A DNA stretch of 41,914 nt, taken from assembly GCA_937951685.1 (NCBI GenBank), contig CALFBG010000092.1:1-41914 (forward strand), read 5' to 3'. A program made the position numbers and the translations under genes. The first letter of the stretch is position 1. Each line of letters starts with the position of its first letter. This DNA comes from an uncultured Saprospiraceae bacterium. GTDB lineage: Bacteria; Bacteroidota; Bacteroidia; Chitinophagales; Saprospiraceae. Under the pieces are notes generated by a model. The model did no database searches. It saw only the letters and a list, made by a program, of their open reading frames with translations, and was not told the origin of the DNA. Of this stretch, positions 33,041-41,804 are shown one piece after another.

Positions 33041-34528
33041 TTAAAAGCTTTCTAAAAAGCTAGTCAGTAAATGTACGCCAAATCCCGTTGCACTTCTTTG
33101 TAGGCTATAAGCGGAATGACCAAAGGCGACCCCCGCAATATCAAGGTGAACCCAATTAGGATGGTCTTCGGTAAATGCTTCCAAAAACTTTGCAGCGCTA
33201 ATCGCTCCCGCTACGGGACGACCACTGAAGTTTTTGATGTCGGCTACGTCAGAGGCAATATCTTTTTTATAATCATCCCACATGGGTAAACGCCATAATC
33301 GTTCTCCACTTTGCTGACCCGCCCGCAAAAGTTGGTCTGCTAGATGATCGTTTTTAGTAAATAATCCCCCCGCCTGATAACCCAAAGTACGAACGCAACT
33401 GCCCGTTAAGGTGGCCACATCAATCATAATTCCCGGCTTGAAAATCTTATTTAGATAAGCCAACCCGTCGGCAAGGATTAATCTTCCCTCTGCGTCGGTG
33501 TCGATGACTTCAATCGTTTTGCCACTATAAGAATCGATAATGTCACCCGGTTTAATGGCTGTAGCATCTACACAATTATCAGTGCTCGGAACAATGCCAA
33601 TTAAATGAACAGGTAGTTGTAATTTGGCAGCCATCTCCATTGCGCCCAAGACGGCAGCAGCGCCACCCATATCACTTTTCATAAAGTGCATATTGAGGTG
33701 TCCTTTGATCGATAAACCACCCGTATCAAAAGTTACGCCTTTCCCAACCAGCCCAATCGTCGGTAACTTTTGATCTTGCTTCTTCTTGGGTTGATATTCC
33801 ATGATGGTAAAACTCGGAGGATATTCACTACCACGGTTGACGGCGAGCAAAGCGCCCAGACCCAATTGGGTAATTTGTTTTTTGTTGAGCACTTTTACCT
33901 TGTAGCCATGCTGCTTCCCAGAAGCTTTTGCCCAATCTCCTAAGGTACTTGGCTTGACGCGATTACCCGCACCGTTTACTAAGTCAAGGATGCTCGCTTG
34001 CGTTTGCGCCAAAGCCAAGGTTTTTTGACAGGCAGGTTTTATCGTTTTGACTTCCGATTTGTCGACGTAGAAAATAAGTTTGCCACTAGCTTTGGCAAGA
34101 GCATGTACCGCCGTTTTTTGTGTTTTGTACAATCCAATTTCATAAGTGCCGAGCCAAAGACCATTCACGGCAGCAGTACAATATTGTTCACAAAGTCCTT
34201 GCGCTGGCTGTTCCATGCAATAAATATGGTACGCTCCATTTTCTTTATTTCCGTGAGATAACGCTCGAAAGCTGTCTTTTACACTTTGGTACGTTGGCTT
34301 TTCGCCTAAGCCCAACATACTTATCTTTTTATCTTTTTTGCCTACTTTGTAATATAGCGTGACGATTTCGTTTTTAGCAGCTTTAAAATCTGTCGCTAAA
34401 GCTTTGGCAGTAATGCCAGTTATGGTCTCAAGTTGTTGAAAGCTACGCCGCAATTCTTTTTCTTTTGCCATCGGAAAAATCAAATGATCAGGAGCTTGTT
34501 TAAATTCGGTTTTAAATTGAATCGTCAT
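33041..34528 (-). CDS. M17-family leucyl aminopeptidase
   Basis: This cytosolic two-metal aminopeptidase has 495 residues. The C-terminal catalytic domain shows all hallmarks: VGKGVTFDTGGLSIK (catalytic Lys and metal Asp), MHFMKSDMGGAAAVLGAME, the signature DTDAEGRLILADGLAYL (metal Asp and Glu, catalytic Arg) and VDVATLTG-like IDVATLTGSC. The N-terminal domain (about 1-170) is the variable M17 macrodomain-like part. It frees N-terminal residues from peptides and likely forms a hexamer, as in the family. It lies between the esterase and glgA genes on the same strand, but a functional tie to glycogen is not evident. Confidence 0.95.
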   Translation of the reverse strand: MTIQFKTEFKQAPDHLIFPMAKEKELRRSFQQLETITGITAKALATDFKAAKNEIVTLYYKVGKKDKKISMLGLGEKPTYQSVKDSFRALSHGNKENGAYHIYCMEQPAQGLCEQYCTAAVNGLWLGTYEIGLYKTQKTAVHALAKASGKLIFYVDKSEVKTIKPACQKTLALAQTQASILDLVNGAGNRVKPSTLGDWAKASGKQHGYKVKVLNKKQITQLGLGALLAVNRGSEYPPSFTIMEYQPKKKQDQKLPTIGLVGKGVTFDTGGLSIKGHLNMHFMKSDMGGAAAVLGAMEMAAKLQLPVHLIGIVPSTDNCVDATAIKPGDIIDSYSGKTIEVIDTDAEGRLILADGLAYLNKIFKPGIMIDVATLTGSCVRTLGYQAGGLFTKNDHLADQLLRAGQQSGERLWRLPMWDDYKKDIASDVADIKNFSGRPVAGAISAAKFLEAFTEDHPNWVHLDIAGVAFGHSAYSLQRSATGFGVHLLTSFLESF

Positions 34529-34619
34529 TATTCGTTATAGTTAGTAAATAAAGTAAAAGTAAAATTGCATCACTCGTTAATTGCTAAGTACTCATCTGGA
34601 TGATATAAATAGCGAACTG

Positions 34620-35723
34620 TTAGCGGAGCGTCTTGTTGAAAAATAACCAATCTACTGCTCGGGGAAATTCGGTGCCCCATCTTGCCTCGGTATGTCTACC
34701 TAGTGGATCAATTGTTAATTTGAAATTAATGGCAGTATCATCTATGCCCTGCTTTTCTAAGGTTTTTTTAAATTTATTAGCGTTGGGCACCATGTACTTA
34801 CTCTCATTGGAACCAGCGTATAAATAGATGTCGGTTGGGTAAGGATTATAAAATCCAATGGCACCAAAAGGGATGTTTGGCGTTACCCAGAGCGACGGCG
34901 AAAAAATCATCAGTTTACCATAAACCTCAGGATACATCAATCCCGCGTAAATGCTAATTAAACCACCCATCGAACTTCCTCCTACGCCCGTGTGCAAGCG
35001 ATCCGGTAAAGTCCTGTATTTTTTATCGACGTGTGGTTTGAGCGTATCCGCAATAAAACGGACATACTTTTTACCATCTCCAGGGCCTAGCTTCGTACTA
35101 TTGGTAGGCGTAAATTCTTTGATCCGTTCTTGCTCTCCGTGATCAATGGCAATGATGATTAAATCCCCTTTTTGCTGTTTGGCCAGAATGGCTAACTTTT
35201 TATCAATGCCCCAATTACCATAAGGGGAATGTTCATCAAAAAGATTTTGCGCATCTTGTAAGTAAAGTACCGGATAAGATTTGGTCTGCTCGTGGTAGTC
35301 GTACGGCAATAAAGCCAAAATTCTTCTCTTTTTCCCCAATTGAGGAATTTCAAAATCTTTCGCTAGAAGGTCTTTTATCGGTAAAAACTTTGGTTCGTAG
35401 TTCAAACCATCTTTTTTCCAATGAAGTACCCGATCCGTAAATTGACCCTTGGGCTGGCTAATGACTCGATTGACAGGAAGATTACCGTATTCGTCTAAGG
35501 CGATGTGGTCCCAATCTCCACGGGTATATTTGTATTCTAAAGGAGCTGGCAGAATCATATCCTTCGGAAAACTAAAGCTATAAACACCATCCCGAACCTG
35601 TTTAAATTGAAAAAGCGGATCTGCGGGTTGCCAATCGTTGAAATTACCTACGATGTAGACTGGGCGAGCGTCACCGGCCTCCGTATGTAGTTCTAAATGT
35701 AACTGATTATTACTTACTTCCAT
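34620..35723 (-). CDS. Esterase with N-terminal carbohydrate-binding-like (CBM48/CBM20-type) domain
   Basis: This is a 367-residue two-domain protein. Residues about 1-95 (VYIVGNFNDWQPADPLFQF, GVYSFSFPKDM, LEYKYTRGDWDH) look like a starch- or glycogen-binding E-set domain, as in CBM48/CBM20. Residues about 110-365 form an esterase-D-type hydrolase with YPVLYLQDAQNLFD, the nucleophile elbow GGSSMGGLISIYAGLMYPEVYGKLMIFSPSLW and a late His in DPLGRHTEARW. There is no signal peptide, so it may act in the cytoplasm. It is the most upstream gene of the minus-strand run leading to glgA, glgC and the ATP-grasp gene, which fits a role on glycogen or a glucan ester. A related esterase without this domain is at 20602. 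Confidence 0.85.
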   Translation of the reverse strand: MEVSNNQLHLELHTEAGDARPVYIVGNFNDWQPADPLFQFKQVRDGVYSFSFPKDMILPAPLEYKYTRGDWDHIALDEYGNLPVNRVISQPKGQFTDRVLHWKKDGLNYEPKFLPIKDLLAKDFEIPQLGKKRRILALLPYDYHEQTKSYPVLYLQDAQNLFDEHSPYGNWGIDKKLAILAKQQKGDLIIIAIDHGEQERIKEFTPTNSTKLGPGDGKKYVRFIADTLKPHVDKKYRTLPDRLHTGVGGSSMGGLISIYAGLMYPEVYGKLMIFSPSLWVTPNIPFGAIGFYNPYPTDIYLYAGSNESKYMVPNANKFKKTLEKQGIDDTAINFKLTIDPLGRHTEARWGTEFPRAVDWLFFNKTLR

Positions 35724-35917
35724 ATAAGGTATTGACTGATATTTTGAGGGCGTTTGTCAAACACCGCGATAACAGTGGGCAAAAATAGCTAATTTTTACT
35801 ATCCATTCCACTATTTTGAAGCAGCACTAGTAGCAAGGACTTGCTTCCTACACAGAAAAGCGCAGCGGAAGGGGAGGTTTTTTAGGATTGAAGGAAACTT
35901 ACTCAAAGTTAAAACAT

Positions 35918-37225
35918 CTAGCGGTTCTTGATGGCACTAATTACTTTATCAAAAATACGCTCTAGAATCCGGCGATCTTCCGTAACGATGTGTGCCGTTC
36001 CCGTCATTTCTTGTTGGAAATTAATCTCCTTGCCATAAGTTGTTACGAGCCGTTGAGGAATTTCTATTTCAACTTGGTATTTTCCTTGATTGGGAACCAA
36101 AGAGATGCTTTTTACGGTAGCCACCAAAATCCCGAATTCTTGGTAAGGGTAATCTGACAAACGGATATTAGCCGGCATGCCAGGATGCACTTTTCCCGAG
36201 CCAATGGTCGGCAAGAAAGCTTTACTAATCAAATTGTTTGCTGCTCTTTGCGGTACAATGGTTAGCACTTCCTCATTGGCGTTGAGAAATTGCTGTGGAC
36301 TCCAAATGCGCGCCAAGGAAACTTGCCCTGCAATCGGAGCCGTGATCAAATATCGCTGTCTCCACTGTTGGAGTTCATTCCGCATCTTTTGAACATCTTC
36401 TTCCAACGAAAAGCTTCGGATCGTTTTAGATTCTCCATCGCCCTGTTTTAATTCTAAAATTTGTAATTGAATTTGCTCGATACGGATATTGTTACTAATC
36501 GTATCGGAGGGAATGCGTTCAATTTGTCGTTGGTATTGTAAAACATTTGCTTGAGCCTCTTCTAGTCGTTCTACACTGATCGTTGCATCTTTGCGTAATT
36601 CCACTCTGCGCGACAAGGCTTTTTGCGCAATGGCTAATTCTTTTTGCAAAGTAGCCTGCTGGATTTTTAGATTGAGGTTTAACTCCTGTAGCTGTTCGAT
36701 TTGTTTGCGTAGCGAAACTACTTTTTTGGCAGCACTTTTTTGATCAACGAAATAGCGATAGTTACGGTATTTTTGTAAAAAACTAGCATAGCTAGTCTGT
36801 AAGTTTCCCAAGACCAAATCGTTGGGCAAACTCACCGACGGAAATTTTCCAACGTCCTGCTGTTGATCAATCTGATTTAGCAATTGCTCTAGTCGAAGTA
36901 AATCCGCTCGCTGAGCGGTATTTTCCAAAATGGCTAAAATGGCACCCGCTTCAACTTGTTGTTTATCGACCACGAATAAGCTATCAATTTTACCGGCCGT
37001 ACGCGTAAATACTCGGATCGGTGGATTTTGGGTCGTCAAAAGGATTTCGGCAGTAATGACATCAGGATATTTGATCACCCAGCTAATGGCAATGAGCATG
37101 AGTGTAGAAAAAGCAAAAATAGTAATCCCCCAACGTAAGATCCAGCCCGGGGGACTTCCCAAGATTTCTTGCACCTCATCATTTTCGTTCAGCACGATAT
37201 CGGTTGGTTGCTTAATTTTTGCCAT
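35918..37225 (-). CDS. HlyD-family membrane-fusion (adaptor) protein
   Basis: This is the periplasmic adaptor of a type I exporter, 435 residues long. One membrane helix lies near residues 31-51 (RWGITIFAFSTLMLIAISWVI). It is followed by a biotinyl-lipoyl-like half (TAGKIDSLFVVDKQQVEAGAILAIL), two long coiled-coil helices (about 105-285) and the matching second half (ITAPIAGQVSLARIWSPQQFL), then a beta-rich C-terminal part. It should bridge the ABC transporter and an outer-membrane channel. The start lies 30 bp after the ABC gene stop, so the two are co-transcribed. No TolC-like gene is visible nearby. Confidence 0.93.
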   Translation of the reverse strand: MAKIKQPTDIVLNENDEVQEILGSPPGWILRWGITIFAFSTLMLIAISWVIKYPDVITAEILLTTQNPPIRVFTRTAGKIDSLFVVDKQQVEAGAILAILENTAQRADLLRLEQLLNQIDQQQDVGKFPSVSLPNDLVLGNLQTSYASFLQKYRNYRYFVDQKSAAKKVVSLRKQIEQLQELNLNLKIQQATLQKELAIAQKALSRRVELRKDATISVERLEEAQANVLQYQRQIERIPSDTISNNIRIEQIQLQILELKQGDGESKTIRSFSLEEDVQKMRNELQQWRQRYLITAPIAGQVSLARIWSPQQFLNANEEVLTIVPQRAANNLISKAFLPTIGSGKVHPGMPANIRLSDYPYQEFGILVATVKSISLVPNQGKYQVEIEIPQRLVTTYGKEINFQQEMTGTAHIVTEDRRILERIFDKVISAIKNR

Positions 37226-37255
37226 GACTTTTATTTGCCGAAACGCAAGGAGGAA

Positions 37256-39451
37256 TTAACTACCCAATTCCAATTGGTTTTTGACCAAGTGGAAATAAGC
37301 ACCTTTCGTAGCTACTAATTCCTCGTGTGTTCCCTGTTCTAATAATTCTCCTTTTTCCAATACAATAATTTGATCGGCATTTCTTACCGTACTTAAGCGG
37401 TGCGCAACGACAACAACGGTTCTACCTTGGAAAAACTGATTCATATTTTCCATGATAACTTTTTCATTGTTGGCATCCAAGGCATTGGTCGCTTCATCAA
37501 AGAAAAGGAAATCTGGGTTATTGTAAACGGCTCTCGCAATGAGTAACCGTTGTTTTTGACCTTGACTAAGGTTGTTTCCTCGACTTCCAATTTTCGTATT
37601 GTAAGCCAAAGGTAAGGATTCAATAAAATCTTGAATATTGGCCGTAGATACGGCGTTCATTAGTTTTGCTTTATCTACCGTTTCGTCACTCTCCGCAATA
37701 TTGTTGGCAATAGAGTCTGAAAAAATAAAACCATCTTGCATCACGGCGCTACATTTTTTTCGCCACAGCGATCGCTTGATATTATTAAGGTGTGTACCCC
37801 CAACTTTGATGGAACCATTGGAGGCTTGGAAAAAACCAAGTAATAGTTTTACCAGTGTCGTCTTACCACTACCGCTGGTACCAACAATCGCCGTAATTTT
37901 ACCTTTAGGAATAATAAGGTTAATATCTTTTAAAACGTAATCGCTTAATTTATTGTATTGAAAAGAAAGGTTTTCGAGTTTGATGTCTCCCTTTTCGGCA
38001 ATGATGTCGACGTGTTCTTCGGAGGTGTTCTCTTCTTTTTTGTCGTGAATTTCTCCCAATCGTTCCAAACTAATTTTAGCATCTTGCGCAGCTCTCACAA
38101 AGACGATAAATTGCTGCAAAGGCGCATTCAACTGACCGACGATGTATTGCACCGCCATCATCATTCCCAAAGTCATTTGTCCTTCAATCACTGCTTTTGC
38201 CGCGACGAAGGAAATCAAAATATCTTTTAATTGGTTGATAAAACTAGCACCGGTATCTTGATATTGGGTAATCGCTAAAGAACGAATGTTGGCTCGGAAG
38301 AGTTTCGCCTGAATGTGCGTCCACTGCCAGCGTCGCTTTTTTTCACTCCGTTGCAATTTTATTTCTTGCATTCCTTGGATCAATTCAATCAAACTACTTT
38401 GATTCTCCGCTAATTGCTCAAAACGCTGATGGTCTACTTTTCTACGTTTTCGCAGAAAAATAATTACCCACAACATAAAAAGAATACTGGCTATCGTGAA
38501 AATGGCGAAAATGGTCGTATTGTAGATCAGCAAGACGATTCCAAAAACGATTAAATTGAAAAAAGAAAAGATGATGGAAAGGGTAGAAGTAGTCAAAAAA
38601 CTTTCGATCCGCTGATGATCTCCGATCCGTTGTAATAAATCTCCAATCATTTTGGTCTCAAAATAAGCAATGGGTAATTTCATCAGCTTAATCAAGAAAT
38701 CAGAAATGAGGGAAACATTAATCCGCGTTCCAATGTGAAGGAGAATCCAACTCTGAATAATACTGACACTCGTCTGGCTAAAGAAAAGCATCAGTTGGGC
38801 AATCAAAATCAAATAAATGAAGTCAATATTACGATTCTCAATCCCAAAGTCAACGATCGACTGGGTGAGGAAAGGAAAGATCAACTGAAAAATGCTGCCT
38901 AGAAATAAACCTAGGAGCAACTGGATAATCAAACTATGGTAAGGCCGCAGGTATTTCAGTAAAAATCCAAAACCAGATTTGTTGATCTGCTCTCCTTCTT
39001 GCGCATAGAAATCAGGAGTAGGTTCTAGCAGTAGTAAAATACCTTTATCTCCGTCACTCGCCCAGCCTTGCATAAATTTCTTACGCGTCATTTTAATCTT
39101 ACCAACGCCCGGATCTGCCACCCACACATTTTTCTGATTGGCTTTATAAACGACGACGAAGTGTTTCTGTTGCCAGTGCGCAATACAAGGAAAGGTCACG
39201 TCCAACATGCCCATCTCTTCCTCCGCCGCGTTGCCTTCATAAACAATCTTGATGGCAAGCGTTCGCATACCGATGTGTTCTGCTCCTTCGCTAATCCCTC
39301 GCACCGAAACTCCTTCTTTGTCGAGGTAGCAATGTTCTCGTAAAAACTGCAGCGAATAAGATTTTCCGTAGTGCTTGGCAATCATGCGAAGGCAAGTTGG
39401 ACCACAATCCATCTGATCTAGCTGCTTAAAAAAGGGAAATCTGTCGAACAT
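37256..39451 (-). CDS. ABC exporter with N-terminal C39 peptidase domain
   Basis: This 731-residue exporter combines a leader-cleaving protease, six membrane helices and an ATPase. The C39 domain (1-140) reads QLDQMDCGPTCLRMIAKHYG with catalytic Cys16, His97 in HFVVVYK and Asp113 in VADPGVGK, all intact. The membrane domain covers about 155-440. The ATPase has Walker A GTSGSGKTT (524-532), signature LSQGQKQRL (about 628), Walker B FLFFDEATNALD (Asp652) and the switch His in VVAHRLS (684). The ATG at 39451 is chosen over a TTG 9 bases upstream. In known systems such exporters cut double-glycine leaders from bacteriocin-type peptides. No clear cargo gene is found next to it. Confidence 0.94.
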   Translation of the reverse strand: MFDRFPFFKQLDQMDCGPTCLRMIAKHYGKSYSLQFLREHCYLDKEGVSVRGISEGAEHIGMRTLAIKIVYEGNAAEEEMGMLDVTFPCIAHWQQKHFVVVYKANQKNVWVADPGVGKIKMTRKKFMQGWASDGDKGILLLLEPTPDFYAQEGEQINKSGFGFLLKYLRPYHSLIIQLLLGLFLGSIFQLIFPFLTQSIVDFGIENRNIDFIYLILIAQLMLFFSQTSVSIIQSWILLHIGTRINVSLISDFLIKLMKLPIAYFETKMIGDLLQRIGDHQRIESFLTTSTLSIIFSFFNLIVFGIVLLIYNTTIFAIFTIASILFMLWVIIFLRKRRKVDHQRFEQLAENQSSLIELIQGMQEIKLQRSEKKRRWQWTHIQAKLFRANIRSLAITQYQDTGASFINQLKDILISFVAAKAVIEGQMTLGMMMAVQYIVGQLNAPLQQFIVFVRAAQDAKISLERLGEIHDKKEENTSEEHVDIIAEKGDIKLENLSFQYNKLSDYVLKDINLIIPKGKITAIVGTSGSGKTTLVKLLLGFFQASNGSIKVGGTHLNNIKRSLWRKKCSAVMQDGFIFSDSIANNIAESDETVDKAKLMNAVSTANIQDFIESLPLAYNTKIGSRGNNLSQGQKQRLLIARAVYNNPDFLFFDEATNALDANNEKVIMENMNQFFQGRTVVVVAHRLSTVRNADQIIVLEKGELLEQGTHEELVATKGAYFHLVKNQLELGS

Positions 39452-39779
39452 ATAGCTCAAATATACTAATCAAATCGAAAAAAATGTAATCAAATTGCTA
39501 AAGCGTAAGAAATGGGAAATTTGCAGTAGAAAAATAAAGGATCAAAGCAGCATCAGGCTAGTGTTGCGCCATCTTTTTCAAATAAAACCTCATAAGAGTT
39601 CACTAACACTTTTAAACCGGTTATCATAAAAAATCGTTAATTGGGCGAATAATCTTTATATTCTTATCGGATTCTGACATCTTTAAGCTTAAGTTATTAT
39701 ATCCGCTTTAAAATGAGGATCAATAACTCACTCAATCTTTATATTTTAAACAAGCTTTTAAGCTCAAATATGAAACCAT
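39452..39779. other. Intergenic region upstream of the exporter
   Basis: It contains the minus-strand -7-like box at 39458-39465. A 24-codon minus-strand frame beginning MITGLKVLVNSYEV occurs here but has no double-glycine motif. I see nothing else. Confidence 0.45.
39458..39465 (-). promoter_or_regulatory. -7 box next to the exporter start codon
   Basis: On the minus strand TATATTTG matches TAnnTTTG and ends 6 bases before the ATG at 39451. A TTG lies 25 bp further upstream, slightly beyond the usual spacing. If used, the transcript would be almost leaderless. Confidence 0.4.
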
Positions 39780-40376
39780 ATGAAAAAAATTAAACTTATT
39801 CTACTCGCCAGTGTTTTTAGTATAGTTCTAACTGCTCAAGAAGAAACGCTTTTTAACAATTTGGATCTTATTGGCGGCTTTGGAGGTCCTTTCATCGAAA
39901 TTAGTAGTATCAATGATGAAATTACCGCCGATGTCGGTGGAGGTGGGGCCGTTATCCTCAATAATTTATTTTTGGGCGGCTACGGTTTGGGAACAGATTC
40001 ACCAGAAATCATTATTGACGAAACCAAATACGATATTAAATTCCGCCACGGTGGACTATGGTTTGGCTACACTGGAAACGTCAATAAATTAGCTCATTTT
40101 TATAGTAGTTTAAAACTGGGCTGGGGAAATGTTAACTTAGAGTTGAATGGAGATGATGACGACGAATCTTTTTCGGATAACTTTTTTGTGTTGACGCCCG
40201 AAATCGGTATCGAATTAAACGTAACGAGCTTTTTCAAAATCGGACTTTCTGGTGGTTATCGTATCGTTAATGGCGTTGATAATTTGCCCGGAGGACTAGA
40301 AAATGAAAAGTTCAACAGTCCGACAGGAACCATTACCTTCCGATTTGGAGGATTTGGGGATTGGGATGATGATTAA
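39780..40376 (+). CDS. Outer-membrane beta-barrel-like protein
   Basis: This is a 198-residue exported protein with a signal peptide (MKKIKLILLASVFSIVLTAQ). The mature part is made of Gly/Asn/aromatic-rich strands (LDLIGGFGGPFIEISS, GGGGAVILNNLFLGGYGLG, FRHGGLWFGYTGNVNKL, YSSLKLGWGNVNLEL, FFKIGLSGGYRIVNG, TGTITFRFGGFG), typical of a small outer-membrane barrel. The C-terminus is acidic (DWDDD), which is unusual for a BAM substrate. No named family is recognised. It is divergent from the exporter genes, but whether it serves them as an outer-membrane partner is unknown. A 7-codon frame (MKPYEKN) overlaps its start out of frame. Confidence 0.75.
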   Translation: MKKIKLILLASVFSIVLTAQEETLFNNLDLIGGFGGPFIEISSINDEITADVGGGGAVILNNLFLGGYGLGTDSPEIIIDETKYDIKFRHGGLWFGYTGNVNKLAHFYSSLKLGWGNVNLELNGDDDDESFSDNFFVLTPEIGIELNVTSFFKIGLSGGYRIVNGVDNLPGGLENEKFNSPTGTITFRFGGFGDWDDD

Positions 40377-40505
40377 ATTGCGTCGATTTGGAGCGATCCG
40401 CCAATAAATTTGCTTTAGAATGTCGAAGGGAAGACAGATAAAAGTATAAATGACTACTCCTTTGCAAAAGGAGGGTTATTGTTCGATTTTTTGTCGTAAA
40501 GTCCC

Positions 40506-40513
40506 TATCTTTG
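40506..40513 (+). promoter_or_regulatory. Candidate -7 box of the T9SS protein gene
   Basis: TATCTTTG matches TAnnTTTG and lies 54 bases upstream of the ATG at 40568. Possible TTG boxes are 12 or 24 bp upstream, neither at the ideal distance. Confidence 0.35.
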
Positions 40514-40567
40514 AAAAGAACTTAAGATCAATTAATTATAATTAGCAACAGCTATAAATTTTTTTAT

Positions 40568-41299
40568 ATGAAAAAAATATTACTCTTAGCCTTATCTGTT
40601 TTTGCACTTAACCACCTGTTCGCACAGGATGTTACGGTAAGTCCAAACCCTGCAGACCTAGCGGAAGAAATGGATCTTTCTGATATCTACGCAGAAAGCA
40701 TCTCTCACGCATTGATTAAAAATAATGGCACGGAGACGGTCGGTCTTCGTTGGGAACAAAAAACACTCTCTTCTCCTAGTATTGAGTGGACTTCCGCCGT
40801 TTGTGATAACAACAAGTGTTACTCTTTTGGTGGACAATCCAACAATGAAATAGATGGTAGCCCTTCTGATACTTTGTGGATCGAAGCGGATTCTACTTCT
40901 TTATTAGATGTACATTTACGTCCTACAGGAATCGAAGGAACTGGAACAATTCGTGTTCAAGTTTTTAATATTGATGACATCCAAGGAAACAATCCATTGG
41001 AAACGGCAATTTTCAATTTCGATATTACTGCTGCAACGGTAAGTATTACAGAAGTGGAAAAGAACAGCATTCAAGTTTTTCCAAACCCTGCACAAGATTA
41101 TTTCCAATTAGCAAATGCTTCTTCTCTTGAAGAAATTACCATATATAATATTGTCGGAAAACCAGTGAAGCAATTCCAGGTGATAGATAATAAAGAGTAT
41201 TCTGTGGCAGATCTTCCAATGGGAATGTACTTACTGCAAATGCGAGATAAAGAAAATGATATCGTGAAAACGGTAAGATTGGTAAAGAAAAACCCATAA
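40568..41299 (+). CDS. T9SS-sorted secreted protein
   Basis: This is a 243-residue protein with a signal peptide (MKKILLLALSVFALNHLFAQ), a beta-sandwich-like domain (about 21-155: NNGTETVGLRWEQKTLSSPSIEWTSAVCDNNKCYSFG; a Cys pair CDNNKC; RVQVFNIDD) and a type A sorting domain from QVFPNPAQDYF (about 170) to VRLVKKNP. The middle domain resembles the bulk extracellular modules common in Bacteroidota cargo proteins; its ligand or activity is unknown. Export through the type IX system and surface anchoring are expected from the C-terminus. It ends 24 bp before a strong bidirectional terminator. Confidence 0.85.
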   Translation: MKKILLLALSVFALNHLFAQDVTVSPNPADLAEEMDLSDIYAESISHALIKNNGTETVGLRWEQKTLSSPSIEWTSAVCDNNKCYSFGGQSNNEIDGSPSDTLWIEADSTSLLDVHLRPTGIEGTGTIRVQVFNIDDIQGNNPLETAIFNFDITAATVSITEVEKNSIQVFPNPAQDYFQLANASSLEEITIYNIVGKPVKQFQVIDNKEYSVADLPMGMYLLQMRDKENDIVKTVRLVKKNP

Positions 41300-41322
41300 G
41301 CTCAAGCTAAAATTGCGCTTCA

Positions 41323-41359
41323 AAAAAGCCGTTGCAAGTAAAACTTGCAACGGCTTTTT
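41323..41359. terminator. Bidirectional intrinsic terminator
   Basis: AAAAAGCCGTTGCAAGT (41323-41339) and ACTTGCAACGGCTTTTT (41343-41359) form a perfect 17-bp stem with a 3-nt loop and T-runs in both directions. It serves the T9SS gene (plus) and queD (minus). Confidence 0.93.
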
Positions 41360-41396
41360 GTGTTTGGGTTCTTTGATAAGAAAGGATAAAATATTT

Positions 41397-41804
41397 CTAC
41401 GCTGGATATTCTACAAAATTTCTAGGTGTTTCGTACAAGCGAACTTGTAGGTCGTAACGCTCGTCTAAATGGCTTCTCAAAATTTTCCAAATAACGTAAC
41501 AGATATTTTCTGCGGTAGGAATCAAAGTCTTAAACTCTTCCGTATCAAGGTTGAGGTTTTTGTGGTCAAAACGATTTTCAATTTCATTTTTAATCAAATC
41601 CTTCAAAATTTTGAGGTCGATGAGGTAACCCGTTTCTGGATCTACTTCTCCCATGACCTTTACTTCCATTTCGTAATTGTGCCCGTGGTAGTTCGGGTTA
41701 TTGCAAAGTCCAAAAACTTGATCATTCTTTTCGTCGGACCATTTCGGATTGTATAATCGGTGGGCAGCATTAAAATGGGCACGTCTATAAGCAGCTATTC
41801 TCAT
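41397..41804 (-). CDS. queD: 6-carboxytetrahydropterin synthase (QueD/PTPS family)
   Basis: This 135-residue enzyme converts 7,8-dihydroneopterin triphosphate to 6-carboxytetrahydropterin, an early step toward queuosine. The zinc ligands are visible in HFNAAHRL (His15) and NYHGHNYEM (His40, His42), the catalytic Cys in GLCNNPNYH (Cys34), and the later Glu/His motif regions in LIDLKILKDLIKNEIENRFDHKNLN and PTAENICYVIWKIL. The Cys two residues after FG and the short length favour QueD over eukaryotic-type pyruvoyl-tetrahydropterin synthase, though the family is functionally mixed. It has its own terminator; its promoter would be in the last 110 bases of the window. Confidence 0.92.
   Translation of the reverse strand: MRIAAYRRAHFNAAHRLYNPKWSDEKNDQVFGLCNNPNYHGHNYEMEVKVMGEVDPETGYLIDLKILKDLIKNEIENRFDHKNLNLDTEEFKTLIPTAENICYVIWKILRSHLDERYDLQVRLYETPRNFVEYPA

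Noticed and set aside
40457..40473. CTCCTTT/AAAGGAG hairpin after the barrel-like gene
   Set aside because: A 7-bp stem without an adjacent T-run; too weak to call a terminator.
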